Shown piece after piece: positions 46,998 through 56,661 of a DNA stretch of 64,000 nucleotides (within the stretch, counting starts at the first letter, position 1; every line of letters starts with the position of its first letter). The DNA comes from Parvularcula bermudensis HTCC2503 (GTDB lineage Bacteria > Pseudomonadota > Alphaproteobacteria > Caulobacterales > Parvularculaceae). The translations under genes and the position numbers were made by a program. Where the stretch lies: contig NC_014414.1 of assembly GCF_000152825.2 (NCBI RefSeq), forward strand, positions 1,364,001 through 1,428,000, in the 5' to 3' direction. Under the pieces are notes generated by a model that saw only the letters and a program-made list of their open reading frames with translations, was not told the origin of the DNA and did not search any database.

Positions 46998-49253
46998 GTG
47001 GGTTCCACTTTCTTTCCAGTCATCCTTTCCGGCGGTAGCGGGACCCGCTTATGGCCGATCTCCCGGAGCTACTCGCCGAAGCAGCTTGAAACGCTGTTCG
47101 GGGATGCCTCTCTGCTTGTCCACACGGCTCGCCGTCTGCGCGCCCATCCCGGCGCCGGGCCGGTCAATATTCTGTGCTCGTCGCGATATGGTCAACGGAT
47201 CGTCGATCAGCTGGAGGCGGACGGCCTGAATTGGTCGACCTTGATCGAGGAGCCCATGGGCCGAGATACGGCGGCCGCCGCGGGGATCGCGGCCTCCTGG
47301 GCTCGGGCGACCCATGGCGATGAAGCAGTGGTGGTCCTTCTCCCGGCTGACCATTATGTCGACGATCTTAACGCCTTTCACGACGCGTTGACGAAGGCTG
47401 TCGAAGCCGCCGCTCACGGACGGATTGCGCTGATCGGTATTACGCCGGATGGTCCGAATACGGGCTATGGCTATATCCGGCGGGAGCAGGACAAGCTTGA
47501 TGGCCTCACTTGCTATCCCATCCGCGCTTTCGTCGAAAAACCGGATCTGACAAAGGCCCGGGCCTATGTCGAGAGTGGCGACTATCTATGGAACTCTGGC
47601 ATTTACGCCATGCGCGCGGATGTCTTTTTAGAGGAATTAGTGCGCTACGAGCCGAAAATTGCGCAAGGGGTCGCCGCCGCGTTTGACGGCCGCACGGTGA
47701 CGGATCGTTCGGGACGCCAGATCTTGCGGTTTTCCGCTGACCAATTTTCCGCAATCCCAAAGACCAGCATCGACTATGCCGTTGCCGAGCGGACGCACAA
47801 AGGGGCGGTCGCGCGGGGCCATTTTCCCTGGAGCGATATCGGCAATTGGCAGAGCCTGAGGGAGCTGACCGCCGATCCTGAGACCGGAAACAGCCTGAAG
47901 GGGCAGGTGGTACTCCATAATTCGAGGGAATGCTTGGTCTACGGACATAACAAGCCCATCGCTGTCGTCGGACTTGAAAAGGTGACCGTGGTTGATACCG
48001 AAGATGCGTTGCTCGTCTGTGCCGATGACAGCGTGCAATCGGTCAAAGATGTGCACACGATCCTCGCTGAGGAGGCCAATGCCTGTGCCCTCCACCGGTC
48101 CGGCGATCTTGATGGGGCTCTTATTCGTCATCGGGCATGGGCATCTGATTGGCTGATGCGACAGGCTTTCCCGCGCTGGGCGAGCGATGGCATCGATCCC
48201 CGGCACGGGGGCAGTGTTGAAACCCTTGATGAGGCGGGACGGCCAGCCACAGACGCGCCCACCCGTTGCCGGGTCCAGGCGCGACAGATCTATGCCTATG
48301 CCAAAGCGTTGGAGCTTGGGTGGTCGGGGGCAGCGCCTATCTTAGAAGGTTTGGTCTCATTCTACACGACGAACTGTCGGGGCGAGCAAGGCGGGTATAT
48401 CTATGCAACCCACCCGGATGGGACGCCAGCGGATGAAACGATCGACACTTACGATCAGGCGTTTTCGCTGTTTGCCTTCGCGTGGGCCTACAAGGCGACA
48501 GGCGACCTCCGTTTCCGCAAACTCGGCGAGGAGGCATTTTCATTTTTAGAAGAGCATCTCGACCATCCCCAAGGTGGATACCGAGAAGGGGTGGATGTGG
48601 GCGGACCGCGCCGGGCCAACCCCCATATGCACCTCCTCGAAGCGGGTTTGGCCTGGGCTGACCTCCACGGGGAGGAGCGGGGCCTTCGCCTGGCCAACGA
48701 GATGGTTGGGCTGTATAAAGAGCGTTTTCGGGTCGATGGCGTCCTCAGGGAATATTTCGAGGACGACCTGTCCCCGATTCTTTCCCACGATAACGACGCT
48801 TTGACAGAGATCATGCCTGGCCATCTCTATGAATGGTCGTGGCTATTGAAAGAGTATGAGCGAGTAACGGGCACCCCCGCCCCAAGTCCGGCTGTGCCGA
48901 TCGCCTTTGCCGAACAATTCGGTCATGTGAAAACGCTCGGCCTCGTTGCCGATGCGATCGGGGCGGATGGTCGACAGGCCGAGGGGGCCACCAGCCGACT
49001 TTGGCCGCAGACGGAGTTCATCCGCTGGCACCTCTCATTCGGCTCAGCCCCGCAAAAGCTGGCAGCCCTCGCCATGCTTGATCGGATGAAAGAGGCTTTT
49101 CTTTTTGAGGGCGAAGCCAAAGCAGGCCTGTGGCGGGATCAGCTTCGTGCCGATGGGACGATCATCAAAAACGTCTCACCGGCGAGTACGTTCTATCACC
49201 TGGTGGGCTGTCTCACGGTTCCCGATCTCATACTGTCGCGCCCCAGAAGCTGA
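46998..49253 (+). CDS. Mannose-1-phosphate guanylyltransferase fused to an AGE-type epimerase/isomerase domain
   Basis: A 751-residue fusion starting with GTG. The N-terminal half (about 1–365) is a nucleotidyltransferase with SGGSGTRLWPISRSYSPKQL, EEPMGRDTAAAAG, VVLLPADHYVDD, AFVEKPD, YLWNSGIYAMRADVFLEEL and FPWSDIGNWQSL, the GMP pattern. The usual type II C-terminal cupin isomerase is absent. In its place, residues about 375–751 form an N-acylglucosamine 2-epimerase-like helical barrel (ETIDTYDQAFSLFAFAWAYK, GPRRANPHMHLLEAGLAW, GHLYEWSWLL, RLWPQTEFIRWHL). It probably joins mannose isomerisation to GDP-mannose formation, or a related hexose step. galE is nearby, consistent with surface-polysaccharide precursors. 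Confidence 0.88.
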   Translation: MGSTFFPVILSGGSGTRLWPISRSYSPKQLETLFGDASLLVHTARRLRAHPGAGPVNILCSSRYGQRIVDQLEADGLNWSTLIEEPMGRDTAAAAGIAASWARATHGDEAVVVLLPADHYVDDLNAFHDALTKAVEAAAHGRIALIGITPDGPNTGYGYIRREQDKLDGLTCYPIRAFVEKPDLTKARAYVESGDYLWNSGIYAMRADVFLEELVRYEPKIAQGVAAAFDGRTVTDRSGRQILRFSADQFSAIPKTSIDYAVAERTHKGAVARGHFPWSDIGNWQSLRELTADPETGNSLKGQVVLHNSRECLVYGHNKPIAVVGLEKVTVVDTEDALLVCADDSVQSVKDVHTILAEEANACALHRSGDLDGALIRHRAWASDWLMRQAFPRWASDGIDPRHGGSVETLDEAGRPATDAPTRCRVQARQIYAYAKALELGWSGAAPILEGLVSFYTTNCRGEQGGYIYATHPDGTPADETIDTYDQAFSLFAFAWAYKATGDLRFRKLGEEAFSFLEEHLDHPQGGYREGVDVGGPRRANPHMHLLEAGLAWADLHGEERGLRLANEMVGLYKERFRVDGVLREYFEDDLSPILSHDNDALTEIMPGHLYEWSWLLKEYERVTGTPAPSPAVPIAFAEQFGHVKTLGLVADAIGADGRQAEGATSRLWPQTEFIRWHLSFGSAPQKLAALAMLDRMKEAFLFEGEAKAGLWRDQLRADGTIIKNVSPASTFYHLVGCLTVPDLILSRPRS

Positions 49254-49261
49254 GCGGCGCG

Positions 49262-49438
49262 TTACACGGATTGATCTTTTTCCTGTTGCAGACGGGCTTC
49301 GCGCAATATGGCGGAGCGATCTGACCGGACCTGTGCGGCGTCGCGTACCTCCCGCAGGACCGCCGCATCGGCAGCTTCCCGCGCAGCATCCCGCTGCGCG
49401 TTGGTTCTCCGCGGTTTCGGTTTCGTCAACTCGGTCAT
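49262..49438 (-). CDS. Small, highly charged conserved-type protein
   Basis: A 58-residue protein from the ATG at 49438, which follows AAGGTGG. It is nearly all charged or Ala residues: RRTNAQRDAAREAADAAVLR and VRSDRSAILREARLQQEKDQ predict one long helix, perhaps a coiled coil. I do not recognise a family. It converges on the GMP–AGE gene with eight bases between stops and may be an RNA- or ribosome-associated small protein; that is a guess. Confidence 0.45.
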   Translation of the reverse strand: MTELTKPKPRRTNAQRDAAREAADAAVLREVRDAAQVRSDRSAILREARLQQEKDQSV

Positions 49439-49547
49439 GGGAGCCACCTTTCCGGTCTTCAGGCAAAAAATTGCCACAAGACAATTAGATAGGGTGCAAA
49501 TGCTCAATGACCAGAGGGGCGGCTCGTGATGACTGCCGAAAGACCGC

Positions 49548-50531
49548 TTAAGGGGCGAGGGACCACCGTGTCTTATGGAAATTCCAGGCGTCCCGGATCA
49601 CCGTGCCGACATCGGAATATTGCGGGAAAAAGCCAAGATGTTCTTGGGCAAAGCTGGGGTCCGCCACCAGTCGGGGCACATCCCCCGGGCGGCGCGGTGA
49701 TTCCTCTACCGGCACGGGCCGCCCTGTGACGGCCTCGACAGTGGAGAGGATTTCACGAACGGTCAGGCCCGTCCCTGTCCCAAGATTGCAGATAAAGGAG
49801 TCCGCCCCGTCGAGCAGGAGGCGGAGCGCCGCCAAATGCGCCGCGGCCAGATCCATCACATGGATGTAATCGCGGACGCAGGTGCCATCGGGTGTATCGT
49901 AATCCGTCCCGAAAAGTTTCATGGCCGAGCCGATTCCCGCCGCCGCCTTGAGGGCATTGGGGATGAGGTGCGTTTCGGGGTTGTGCTCCTCGCCAATCTC
50001 TCCGTCCGGGCTCGCCCCCGCCGCGTTGAAATAGCGGAGTGAGGCGTATCTAAGGGGGGAAATCTTGGCCGTTGCGGCCAGGGCTTTCTCGACGGCGAGT
50101 TTGGTTTCTCCGTACACGCTGAAAGGCCTTTGCGGCTCGCTCTCACCGATCGGCATCCGATCGGGGATCCCATAGGTCGCGCAGGTGGACGAAAAGACGA
50201 GGGCGGTGACCCCGGCCCCGGCCATCGCCTCAAGCAAGGTCACTGTGCCGCCGACATTGTTGTTCCAGAATTTAAGGGGATTGGCCTCACCTTCGCCGAC
50301 CTCGATCGACGCGGCGAATTGAATGACGGCGGCGGGACGATGCGCGGCGAAACAGTCATCAAGGGCGCGCCGGTCGCGGATATCCCCCACCACCAGGGGG
50401 CCCCATTTCACCGCGTGACGATGCCCGCTGCTGAGATTGTCGAAGACGACAGGCTCATAGCCCTCAGCGGCCAAAGCCTTGCACATATGGGCGCCGATAT
50501 AGCCAGCGCCTCCGCATACGAGAATTTTCAT
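49548..50531 (-). CDS. galE: UDP-glucose 4-epimerase
   Basis: A 327-residue extended-SDR enzyme. The NAD motif is GGAGYIG (7–13), the catalytic region SSTCATYG has Thr116, and the Tyr-Lys pair is Y140-G-E-T-K144. HNPETHLIPNALKA and DGTCVRDYIHVMDLA are typical GalE blocks. It interconverts UDP-glucose and UDP-galactose for polysaccharide synthesis. It is a single gene on the minus strand. Confidence 0.95.
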   Translation of the reverse strand: MKILVCGGAGYIGAHMCKALAAEGYEPVVFDNLSSGHRHAVKWGPLVVGDIRDRRALDDCFAAHRPAAVIQFAASIEVGEGEANPLKFWNNNVGGTVTLLEAMAGAGVTALVFSSTCATYGIPDRMPIGESEPQRPFSVYGETKLAVEKALAATAKISPLRYASLRYFNAAGASPDGEIGEEHNPETHLIPNALKAAAGIGSAMKLFGTDYDTPDGTCVRDYIHVMDLAAAHLAALRLLLDGADSFICNLGTGTGLTVREILSTVEAVTGRPVPVEESPRRPGDVPRLVADPSFAQEHLGFFPQYSDVGTVIRDAWNFHKTRWSLAP

Positions 50532-50684
50532 ACTACCCTCTTCGCCCCATGGTTACGGCGTCGAGGCCGCTGGTCAATCGGCATGCCCGAGCGCCCCAAC
50601 CCTCTTTGGTCCCGGTCACCTCGCTGGTCACCAAGAGAGGATACTGATAAGCGGTGAGGATTGGATGAAAACGCCTTTCGTCCC

Positions 50685-50761
<77 letters not shown>

Positions 50762-50841
50762 TTCCTCGCTACAGGTTCGCGCCCTGGTGTTAAGCGGGCT
50801 CGAGCTTTCCCCCTTCGCGCCTTCCTCCATCTTGGAAAAGG

Positions 50842-52281
50842 TCAGGCGATGGCGCCAATGCCGAGATAGAGCATGATCGTCAGGGCGCCGGCGATGAGGG
50901 CATAGGGCAATTGCGTTCTGACATGGTCGTAAAGGGAGGTTCCGGCCGCAACGCTCGCGATGACCGATGTGTCGGAGATCGGCGAGCAATGGTCGCCAAA
51001 GACCCCCCCGCCCAAGACCGCCGCCAGCGCCAGGGACGGCGGGATGCCGAGGGCCGCTGCCAAAGGCATCGCGATGGGCACCAAAATCCCGTAGGTCCCC
51101 CAGCTGGTCCCCGTCGTGAAGCTGGTCAGCCCCGCCGCCACGAACAGGAGAGCGGGGACGGCAAAGCCGGGCAAGGTCTGGGCCGCCAGCGCCGCGATGA
51201 CATCGCCGGTGCCGAGGGCGCGCAAAGACTCTCCTAGCGCGATCGAGAGCAACAGGACGGACACCAGCGGCACCATTTCGGAAAGGCCCTTAAACGCCGT
51301 GGCCTCGATCCGGCCCTTCAGGCTGCCCGCGCCGATCAGCAGGGTACCGGCGGTCAGGATGGCAAGGAGGATGGCCCACAGGATCGAGGTCGCCCCCGCC
51401 CCCTGACGGATGTCGCCATTTCCGGTCCAGGCCATAAAGGCCAGGGCCCCACCGACCATGACAAGCAGGGGGAGCCACATAAAGATCGCCTTGCCGCCCT
51501 CGGTCACATCGGCATTGTCATCGGCGCCGGGCGGGATGGCGGCGGTCCGCCGCATCGGGCCGATGGCCTTGCCGGTGGCCACGGTCAACCACACGCCGAT
51601 CAGGGTCAGGATCGGGTAGAGATTGAGCGGGATCGTGCCCAAAACGACCTCAACCGGATCGTCAAACCCATAGCCGCCCACCAGTCCCAAAGCGTAGGCC
51701 CCCCAGCCATTGAGAAGTATCAGCACACTGATCGGGGCCGAGGTCGAATCGATCATATAAGCAAGCCGTTCTCGGGACAGGCCATGGGCATTGTAGAGCG
51801 GGCGGCCCAATACGCCGGAGCTGAGAAGGCTGACATTGGTCTCGATGAACACCGCCGATCCGGTGCCGGCCACGATCGCTTCGGCCCGTCGGCGGGTGCC
51901 CGCCACACCGTTCGCCATCAGCCGATGGGCAAGGGCGTTCACGCCGCCCGATTCTCGCATGAACGCGATGAGAATACCGATCAGTAAGCAGAATAAGAGA
52001 ACTTGGGTATTGTAGCCGCTGTCAAAGACGGCGGCGGTTCGGCTGGCGCCGCCAAGGGCGCCCAGAAATGGCGCGGTGACCGACAGGAGGCTGCCGTCGC
52101 CGATCTCTGCGATGGCCGGAGCGATCGCGTCGAGGGCTGACAGGGCCGAGCGCTCAGGCGCGAGAAACAGCATCAGGGTTTCGGACAGACCAAGGGCGAT
52201 GAGGAGGGCGATATACACATTGCGGGTCACGACGGCGAGAAAGATCGCCAGCAGCGGCGGGACGACACTGAGATATTCCAT
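50842..52281 (-). CDS. Na+/H+ antiporter of the NhaC family
   Basis: A 479-residue inner-membrane protein with about eleven to twelve hydrophobic helices. The conserved NhaC-type block GGGVFGDHCSPISDTSVI lies near residue 430 and has the charged Asp/His pair used for ion binding. TGTSWGTYGILVPIAM and the repeated IETNVSLLSSGVLGRP and YMIDSTSAPISVL helices are typical. It exchanges sodium for protons. No other gene is linked. Confidence 0.88.
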   Translation of the reverse strand: MEYLSVVPPLLAIFLAVVTRNVYIALLIALGLSETLMLFLAPERSALSALDAIAPAIAEIGDGSLLSVTAPFLGALGGASRTAAVFDSGYNTQVLLFCLLIGILIAFMRESGGVNALAHRLMANGVAGTRRRAEAIVAGTGSAVFIETNVSLLSSGVLGRPLYNAHGLSRERLAYMIDSTSAPISVLILLNGWGAYALGLVGGYGFDDPVEVVLGTIPLNLYPILTLIGVWLTVATGKAIGPMRRTAAIPPGADDNADVTEGGKAIFMWLPLLVMVGGALAFMAWTGNGDIRQGAGATSILWAILLAILTAGTLLIGAGSLKGRIEATAFKGLSEMVPLVSVLLLSIALGESLRALGTGDVIAALAAQTLPGFAVPALLFVAAGLTSFTTGTSWGTYGILVPIAMPLAAALGIPPSLALAAVLGGGVFGDHCSPISDTSVIASVAAGTSLYDHVRTQLPYALIAGALTIMLYLGIGAIA

Positions 52282-52402
52282 AACGCTCCCCTCAAAAGCG
52301 TCGGACCTTTGCCGAAACCATGCTCCCTGTCACCTCGATCTTTACCATTCGGCGAGACGGGCGAGCTAGGCAGGCGTGAGGGCAGACAATGAGTGAGGGG
52401 CG

Positions 52403-53662
52403 ATGACGCGCGATCAGGGGGCAGGGCATGTCGCCGGCTCATGCGCATTGATGCCCCAGCCATCGGCGCTCAGCGGGGGTCGGCTAGGCCTCATCCTCCT
52501 CCTGGCGGCGATCAGTTTCGGCGTCTTCCGATGGGTCCTCTATGGCCAGTTCGCCTGGGCGGTGGTGCAGGGGGCCTACACCCCGCAAGGACCCCTGGGC
52601 GGTGATTTCATCGTCTTTTGGACCATGGCCAAGGCCGCCTTCACCGATCGCCTAGGGGATCTTTACACCCTTGAGGTGATGTCACTCGAACTCGATGGCC
52701 GGTTTCTGGCCTGCGATGGTGATTGTCGCCTCCCGCTTCTTTATCCGCCGACCTTTGCCCTCCTGATGAGCCCGCTGAAGCTTCTGCCCTATGGGGTGGC
52801 CTTTCCCGTCTGGTCGATCGGCACGGGCCTCTTTTATTTTTGGTCGTTGATCCGAGCGAAGGGGCGGACGCGCGCCCTTCTTTTTGCGGTGTCGAGCGGA
52901 GCGGTCCTCTCTGCGGCCATCACCGGGCAGAATGGATTTCTCACCGGCGCCCTTTTGGTCCTGGCCCTGACGAGCCCCGCCCGAACCCCCCTTATTGCGG
53001 GGATCGCCGCGGGGGTATTGACGGTGAAGCCGCAACTGGGACTGCTTCTCCCGATTGCGTATATCGCCGCTGGGCATTGGCGGGCGGTGGGGATAGCGGC
53101 TGTGACGACGGGGGCTCTCATTGCCCTGTCGCTACTAGCCTTCGGCCTGTCTCCTTGGGCGGCTTTCTTTGGGGCGGTGACCGACCATTGGGGGGCGTTG
53201 TCCGGCGGCGACCTCGATCCGCGATATGTGATCTCGCCCTATGGGGGCGCGCTTCACCTTGGGCTGCCGTCCCCCCTCGCGCTGGGGCTTCAACTAGGGG
53301 CGACGGTCATGGCAATGGCGGCAACGGCCGTTATTTGGCGGCGGGAAGCCGTGCCCCCGGCCCTCAAGGCGGCGATCGTCCTTGCCGCGGTACCAATCGC
53401 CAGTCCCCATGCGCTCTATTATGAGCTCACCCTCAGTCTCGCGGGGCTCGTCTTGGCCTTCGGCACCGGTGGCGCGGCGCGCCTTCATTGGGGGGAGGGG
53501 CTTGCCCTCACAGCGCTGTGGATCGCCAGTATCTTCCTGCCGGTGCCGGAGGGCGCGCTGATCCCCTTGGCCGCGATCATCGCCCTTGGGGCCTTTGCCC
53601 TCGTTCTGCGTCGCGTGCTCTTAGTGCCGCTGTGTTCCGCGCCTGTGGTGGCCGTGGACTGA
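52403..53662 (+). CDS. Membrane glycosyltransferase, GT87 (DUF2029) family
   Basis: A 419-residue protein with about ten membrane helices. The first periplasmic loop after helix 1 has the GT87 Asp block LGGDFIVFWTMAKAAF, and later conserved loops are LYPPTFALLMSPL, ITGQNGFLTGALL and AAGVLTVKPQLGLLLPIAYI. Related enzymes use polyprenyl-phosphate sugars on the periplasmic face, for example mannosyltransferases. The sugar here is unknown. Confidence 0.85.
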   Translation: MTRDQGAGHVAGSCALMPQPSALSGGRLGLILLLAAISFGVFRWVLYGQFAWAVVQGAYTPQGPLGGDFIVFWTMAKAAFTDRLGDLYTLEVMSLELDGRFLACDGDCRLPLLYPPTFALLMSPLKLLPYGVAFPVWSIGTGLFYFWSLIRAKGRTRALLFAVSSGAVLSAAITGQNGFLTGALLVLALTSPARTPLIAGIAAGVLTVKPQLGLLLPIAYIAAGHWRAVGIAAVTTGALIALSLLAFGLSPWAAFFGAVTDHWGALSGGDLDPRYVISPYGGALHLGLPSPLALGLQLGATVMAMAATAVIWRREAVPPALKAAIVLAAVPIASPHALYYELTLSLAGLVLAFGTGGAARLHWGEGLALTALWIASIFLPVPEGALIPLAAIIALGAFALVLRRVLLVPLCSAPVVAVD

Positions 53663-53803
53663 CCAATCATCCCGCCGGGGGGCGACGAATTTCCGACGAG
53701 ATGAAACCTCTATCGGTCTCTTGCGTAAATAAGGTGAGGCTCAAGTTCTGGATACCACCAGAACGGCCATAACCATATGACCTGAGATCAAAAGGAGATT
53801 GTT

Positions 53804-54148
53804 ATGAAAACCGCTCTTTATTCTGTTCTTGCATCGTCTACTCTGCTTTTGTCTGGCGCTTTTGCCGCCGATGACCATGCCAACAGCAAAAATGAGATGA
53901 AAAAGGACGAAATGAATGCTGAGGTGATGAATTCGAGCGAGTTCAGCATGCTGGACGTCAATGACAATGGGGTCGTGACCAGCGAAGAATATGTTCAAGT
54001 CACAACGCAGTTCGACAACATCACTGAAGACGAAGCCATGTCGCTGTTCGATTTGACCGCCGGCGATGATGACGAGCTGTCCCGCGCCGAATTTCTCGAT
54101 CCGGAGAATGATTATGACGAACGGTTTGCGGCAGCCCTGCTCGACTAA
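53804..54148 (+). CDS. Exported EF-hand protein
   Basis: A 114-residue protein with a signal peptide (MKTALYSVLASSTLLLSGAF, cleavage near AFAAD). One canonical EF-hand loop is D51-V-N53-D-N55-G with E62 at position 12. A second, degenerate loop lies at DLTAGDDDELSRAEF. The middle is rich in Lys, Glu and Asn. It is expected to bind calcium in the periplasm. A terminator lies 117 bases downstream. Confidence 0.75.
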   Translation: MKTALYSVLASSTLLLSGAFAADDHANSKNEMKKDEMNAEVMNSSEFSMLDVNDNGVVTSEEYVQVTTQFDNITEDEAMSLFDLTAGDDDELSRAEFLDPENDYDERFAAALLD

Positions 54149-54264
54149 GTGAAGGTGAGACGTGCTCATACAAAAGCAAAAATGACGAGCCGTTTACGAC
54201 CCTGAAGTGAGCTGAGACGGTCCCCCCGCCTTCTCAAACAGCCCTGTCTCAAACAGCACAGTGA

Positions 54265-54292
54265 AAAAGGCCGGCAGATGCCGGCCTTTTTT
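54265..54292. terminator. Bidirectional terminator between the EF-hand and prkA genes
   Basis: AAAAGGCCGGC and GCCGGCCTTTT pair perfectly around AGAT, with A-runs on the left and T-runs on the right. It serves both convergent genes. Confidence 0.92.
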
Positions 54293-54317
54293 GTCCATTG
54301 GCAATGCGGAGGGGACG

Positions 54318-56264
54318 CTATCCCGCTTTATTGACGCGCATATACCACTCAACCAGTCGCCGAACCTGCCGCGGCGTATATCCGCGATCGGTCATGCGTT
54401 CGACAAAGTCGCTATGCTTTTTCTCGGTCTCGGAGTCTTTCTTTGAGTCAAAGGAGATCACGGGAAGAAGATCTTCGACCTGGGTGAACATCCGCTTTTC
54501 GATGACCGAGCGGAGCTTCTCGTAGGACGTCCAAGCCGGATTGCGTCCCTCATTGGCCGCCCGAGCGCGCAGGGCGAATTTCACCACCTCGTTTCGGAAG
54601 TCTTTGGGGTTCGCTATCCCCGCCGGCTTCTCGATCTTTGACAGTTCCTGATCGAGGGTTGCCCGGTCAAGCAATTGGCCCGTATCGGGGTCCTTGAAAT
54701 CCTGATCTTCAATCCACGCATCGGCATAGGCGATATAACGGTCGAACAAATTCTGTCCGTATTCGCCATAGCTTTCGAGATAGGCTTTCTGGATTTCCTT
54801 GCCGATAAAGTCCGCATAGCGCGGCGAGAGCTCACCCTTGATGAACTCGAGATAGCTTTTCTCCACCTCATCGGGGAATTGCTCGCGCTTGATCGCGGTT
54901 TCGAGGACATACATGAGGTGAACCGGATCCGCGGACACTTCCTCCGTATCAAAATTGAAGGTCTCGGAGAGGACTTTGAACGCAAAGCGGGTTGAGATCC
55001 CGTCCATGCCCTCATCAACTCCGGCAACATCCTTATATTCCTGATGGCTTTTGGCTTTGGGATCGGTGTCCTTCAGCTTTTCGCCGTCATAGACCCGCAT
55101 TTTGGAATAGAGGTTACTGTTCTCATGCTCCCTCAGGCGCGTCAGGACCGAGAACCGCGCCAGCATCGGCAAGGTTTCCGGGGCGCAAGGGGCCTCGGAC
55201 AACTCAGAGCTCGCGAGCAATTTTGCGTAGATCTTGGTCTCTTCGGTGGGCCGCAAGCAATAGGGGACCTTGATGACGGAAATCCGGTCAAGGAAGGCCT
55301 CGTTATTCCGGTTGTTGCGGAATTGCTGCCACTCGCTTTCGTTAGAGTGGGCAAGGATCACCCCTTGAAAGGGGATCGGCCCCAACGCTTCGGTTCCGAC
55401 ATAATTGCCCTCCTGGGTCGCGGTCAGCAGCGGGTGGAGCACCTTGATCGGGGCTTTGAACATCTCGACGAATTCAAGCAGCCCTTGGTTCGACATGCAC
55501 AGGCCACCGGAATAGGAATAGGCGTCGGTATCGTCCTGGCTGTAATGTTCGAGCTTTCGGATATCGACCTTGCCCACAAGGGCGGAGATGTCCTGGTTGT
55601 TCTCGTCACCGGGCTCCGTCTTGCTAATCCCCAATTGCCGTAGTTTCGATGGCCATAATTTGACCACTGAGAATTTCGAGATGTCACCGCCGAACTCGTC
55701 GAGACGCTTCACGGCCCATGGGCTCATCAGTCCCGTCAGACGCCGCTTTTCGATGCCGTATTTTTCCTCCAGCAGATCCTTGAGGTCGCTGGTCTGAAAA
55801 AGGCCGAGGGGGCTCTCGAAAACCGGACTGATCTGATCGCCCGCTTTGAGCACATAGATCGGAAATTCTTCCATCAGATCTTTCAGACGCTCAGCGAGGG
55901 AGGACTTGCCGCCGCCGACCGGCCCGAGAAGATAAAGCACCTGGCGTTTTTCCTCGAGGCCCTGCGCGGCGTGGCGGAAATACCCGACGATCCGTTCGAT
56001 CGTGTCTTCCATGCCGTAAAAGCCCTCGAAGGCTTTATATTTCTTGATCGTCCGATTGAAGAAAATCCGCGAGAGCCTTGGATCCTTCGATGTGTCGATC
56101 ATCTCCGGCTCGCCGATGGCTTTCACCATCCGCTCGGCGGGGGAGGCGTACAACATCGGATCGTCTCGCGCCGCGAGGAGATAGTCGCGGAGGGACATTT
56201 CTTCGTGTTTTGTCCGCTCATAGCCAGCAGAAAATGCGTCGAAGATGTCGAGCGTATCGCTCAT
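54318..56264 (-). CDS. PrkA-family serine protein kinase / AAA+ protein
   Basis: A 648-residue protein from the ATG at 56264, which follows AGGTGG. The AAA+ P-loop is GPVGGGKS (114–121) within YLLGPVGGGKSSLAERLKDL. The conserved PrkA region follows (LFQTSDLKDLLEEKYGI, SNESEWQQFRNNRNNEAFLD, NLYSKMRVYDGEKL), with the kinase-like C-terminal domain ending TPRQVRRLVEWYMRV. PrkA proteins are reported as AAA+ ATPase/protein kinases or proteases in stress and stationary-phase physiology. The usual partners YeaH (DUF444) and SpoVR are not adjacent. Confidence 0.93.
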   Translation of the reverse strand: MSDTLDIFDAFSAGYERTKHEEMSLRDYLLAARDDPMLYASPAERMVKAIGEPEMIDTSKDPRLSRIFFNRTIKKYKAFEGFYGMEDTIERIVGYFRHAAQGLEEKRQVLYLLGPVGGGKSSLAERLKDLMEEFPIYVLKAGDQISPVFESPLGLFQTSDLKDLLEEKYGIEKRRLTGLMSPWAVKRLDEFGGDISKFSVVKLWPSKLRQLGISKTEPGDENNQDISALVGKVDIRKLEHYSQDDTDAYSYSGGLCMSNQGLLEFVEMFKAPIKVLHPLLTATQEGNYVGTEALGPIPFQGVILAHSNESEWQQFRNNRNNEAFLDRISVIKVPYCLRPTEETKIYAKLLASSELSEAPCAPETLPMLARFSVLTRLREHENSNLYSKMRVYDGEKLKDTDPKAKSHQEYKDVAGVDEGMDGISTRFAFKVLSETFNFDTEEVSADPVHLMYVLETAIKREQFPDEVEKSYLEFIKGELSPRYADFIGKEIQKAYLESYGEYGQNLFDRYIAYADAWIEDQDFKDPDTGQLLDRATLDQELSKIEKPAGIANPKDFRNEVVKFALRARAANEGRNPAWTSYEKLRSVIEKRMFTQVEDLLPVISFDSKKDSETEKKHSDFVERMTDRGYTPRQVRRLVEWYMRVNKAG

Positions 56265-56661
56265 TCGTGCCACCTGCTCGGTCGCTCTCGCGACCGCCTT
56301 TCTTCGCCATCCAATTGCGCCAACCGGCGCCCACGCGCGAAGAGAGGTCTCAGGAGCAAGCCTGCAAGGCCGATAGGCCGAGGCCTGACTGTGCGTAAGG
56401 CCCCGCTCGGCCATGCTCTTCACGCACTTCTGGAAGGTAAGACTGAAACGGGCGTCTTGGCGAGTACCCTAAAGCCACAAAGCGATGGCTTTCCGTTTAA
56501 TCGCCGCTCTAAACCCCTTGAATCCAAAGCCGTTTCGATAGCGCGGGGGAAAAAAATATCTTGAGGAGGCCTGCCGCCCTCCTGCCAAAGCCCCCGAATG
56601 GCAGACCGGGCCGTGCGACGAAGAATCGCAACAGCCTTTTTGGCCGCGCCCCGATCGGGTC
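56265..56661. other. 397-base gap between the epimerase and prkA
   Basis: No gene is supported. On the minus strand a hairpin AGGAGG…CCTCCT (56564–56583) is followed within a few bases by a seven-T run (56550–56556), a weak terminator candidate for the epimerase gene. The region between 56300 and 56540 has no recognisable motif and must contain the prkA promoter. Confidence 0.4.

Noticed and set aside
55044-55643. 199-codon ORF antisense to prkA
   Set aside because: No domain; prkA on the other strand is complete.
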